Shown one piece after another: positions 4,465-5,502 of a DNA stretch of 5,502 nt. The translations under genes were made by a program, and so were the position numbers. Source of the DNA: an uncultured Rhodospirillaceae bacterium. GTDB lineage: Bacteria; Pseudomonadota; Alphaproteobacteria; RF32; CAG-239. Every line of letters starts with the position of its first letter. The first letter of the stretch is position 1. Location: contig OMQE01000152.1 of the NCBI GenBank assembly GCA_900313155.1, positions 1 to 5,502 on the forward strand. The letters run 5' to 3'. A model generated the notes under the pieces. It saw nothing but the letters and a program-made list of their open reading frames with translations. It had not been told where the DNA came from and searched no databases.

Positions 4465-5502
4465 TTAAGCGTCTGCTTCTTCCGTTTTTGGCTCGGCAAT
4501 AACTTCTTCAGCCATTACTTCCGTTGCCTCAACTTCAGAATCGCCATCCTCGTCAATTTCTTCATCTGTTCCCTCGTCAGCATCAAGTTTGGTTACCGAA
4601 ACAACACGTTCATTATCGGCCGTGCGGAACAAAATCACGCCCTGTGTCTTACGACCGGCAATGCGAATATCATCAACCGGCATTCTAATCAGCTTGCCGC
4701 CATCGGTGACCATCATAATTTCTTTATCTTCCTCAATTGGGAACGAGCTGACAACTTCCTTATTGCGCGGCGACATTTCCATATTGGCAATACCGCTACC
4801 GCCACGACCGGTTACACGATATTCGTATGACGACGAGCGCTTACCATAGCCGGTTACCGTCACCGTTAGTAAGAACTCCTCTAACTCTTGCATTTGCGCA
4901 AATTTTTCAGGCGTCAACAAGTTCAATAAACCGGTCTGGTCTGCTGTCATACAACTAATTTCACCGGTTTCTGCATCAACCTTCTTCATGGCGCCGGCCA
5001 CTTTCAAATATTCGTCACGTTCTTCGGCATTAGCTGTAATGTGTTTCAAAATAGACATTGAAATCACCTCATCACCTTTGGCTAACTTAATGCCACGCAC
5101 ACCGGTAGAATTACGTCCGACAAACACACGCAAATCGGCCACTGGGAAGCGAATACACTTACCCAAGCGCGTTGCCAACATAATATCGTTATTATTATCG
5201 CACAGTGCCACATTGACCAGTTTGTCGCCATCATCAAGCTTCATCGCTATCTTACCGTTAGCCTGAACACGAACAAAATCCATCAAACTATTGCGACGAA
5301 TATTACCGGTTGCCGTGGCAAAAGCGATAGATAAACCTTTGCACTCTTCCTCATTTTCCGGCAGTTTCATAATTGCCGTAATATTTTCGCCGTTTTCAAG
5401 CGGTAACAGGTTAATAAACGGCTTTCCTTTAGATGTCGGCGACCCAAGCGGCAGTTTATAAACCTTCATCTTATACACAATACCGCGGCTGGAGAAGAAC
5501 AA
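4465..5502 (-). CDS. gyrA: DNA gyrase subunit A, C-terminal fragment (5' end outside window)
   Basis: GyrA carries the DNA-cleaving tyrosine and the wrapping domain of gyrase, which introduces negative supercoils. Only the last 345 codons are here; the TTG at the right edge is an internal Leu codon. The fragment starts inside the first blades of the beta-pinwheel: FFSSRGIVYKMKVYKLP (2-18), INLLPL (30-35), then TGNIRRNSL (65-73), MLATRLGKCIRFP (108-120), NSTGVRGIKL (131-140), TGYGKRSSSYEYRVTGRGG (217-235), IMMVTDGGKLIRMP (262-275) and GRKTQGVILFRT (283-294). These align closely with E. coli GyrA, except for an insertion at about residues 153-209. The canonical GyrA box and the catalytic domain must lie beyond the right edge. 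The last 40 residues form a strongly acidic tail, a feature known in E. coli to modulate DNA wrapping. It has its own terminator. Confidence 0.96.
   Translation of the reverse strand: MFFSSRGIVYKMKVYKLPLGSPTSKGKPFINLLPLENGENITAIMKLPENEEECKGLSIAFATATGNIRRNSLMDFVRVQANGKIAMKLDDGDKLVNVALCDNNNDIMLATRLGKCIRFPVADLRVFVGRNSTGVRGIKLAKGDEVISMSILKHITANAEERDEYLKVAGAMKKVDAETGEISCMTADQTGLLNLLTPEKFAQMQELEEFLLTVTVTGYGKRSSSYEYRVTGRGGSGIANMEMSPRNKEVVSSFPIEEDKEIMMVTDGGKLIRMPVDDIRIAGRKTQGVILFRTADNERVVSVTKLDADEGTDEEIDEDGDSEVEATEVMAEEVIAEPKTEEADA

Noticed and set aside
1..5502. Mobile element, CRISPR array, defence or biosynthetic system
   Set aside because: No transposase, integrase, direct-repeat array or accessory gene is present; every long frame belongs to a conserved housekeeping family.

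Overview
The window is an AT-rich stretch of bacterial core-genome DNA, most likely from a low-GC alphaproteobacterium. Four things point that way. The GyrA C-terminal domain has an insertion of about 57 residues before the TGYGKRSSSYEYRVTGRGG stretch, which E. coli GyrA lacks. Ffh has a TRxD-type G4 motif. Ribosomal protein S16 has a long Ala/Glu-rich tail. The gene order is ffh-rpsP-rimM-trmD-rplS. The exact lineage (for example a host-associated or gut alphaproteobacterium) cannot be settled from this sequence alone.

Layout. At the left edge is the 3' end of a plus-strand gene, read as the helicase-binding C-terminal domain of DNA primase (dnaG). It converges on a minus-strand operon across a 114-bp gap (562-675), which holds an intrinsic terminator oriented for the minus strand. 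The operon reads right to left: ffh (SRP GTPase), rpsP (S16), rimM (30S maturation factor), trmD (tRNA m1G37 methyltransferase) and rplS (L19). Gaps are 35, 59, 0 and 55 nt. Further right, also on the minus strand, is the 3' part of gyrA, which runs off the window. The 241-bp region between gyrA and the chosen ffh start holds a gyrA terminator, an A-tract, a near-consensus sigma-70 promoter (TTGACA-17-TATAAA) and a leader of about 120 nt with several predicted stem-loops.

How the genes work together. The five-gene operon links ribosome and tRNA production (S16, its assembly factor RimM, L19, and TrmD, which prevents +1 frameshifting) to co-translational membrane targeting (Ffh). The rimM stop codon directly abuts the trmD ATG, which suggests translational coupling. 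A weaker candidate promoter lies between trmD and rplS and could supply extra L19. gyrA and dnaG are replication and topology genes that flank the operon as separate transcription units.

I found no mobile element, CRISPR array, tRNA, rRNA or convincing novel system; this is mostly ordinary housekeeping sequence. The points worth a second look are small: the structured ffh leader, Ffh G3 and closing-loop substitutions, a Glu where TrmD usually has its catalytic Asp, the internal rplS promoter candidate, and dnaG not being followed by rpoD.
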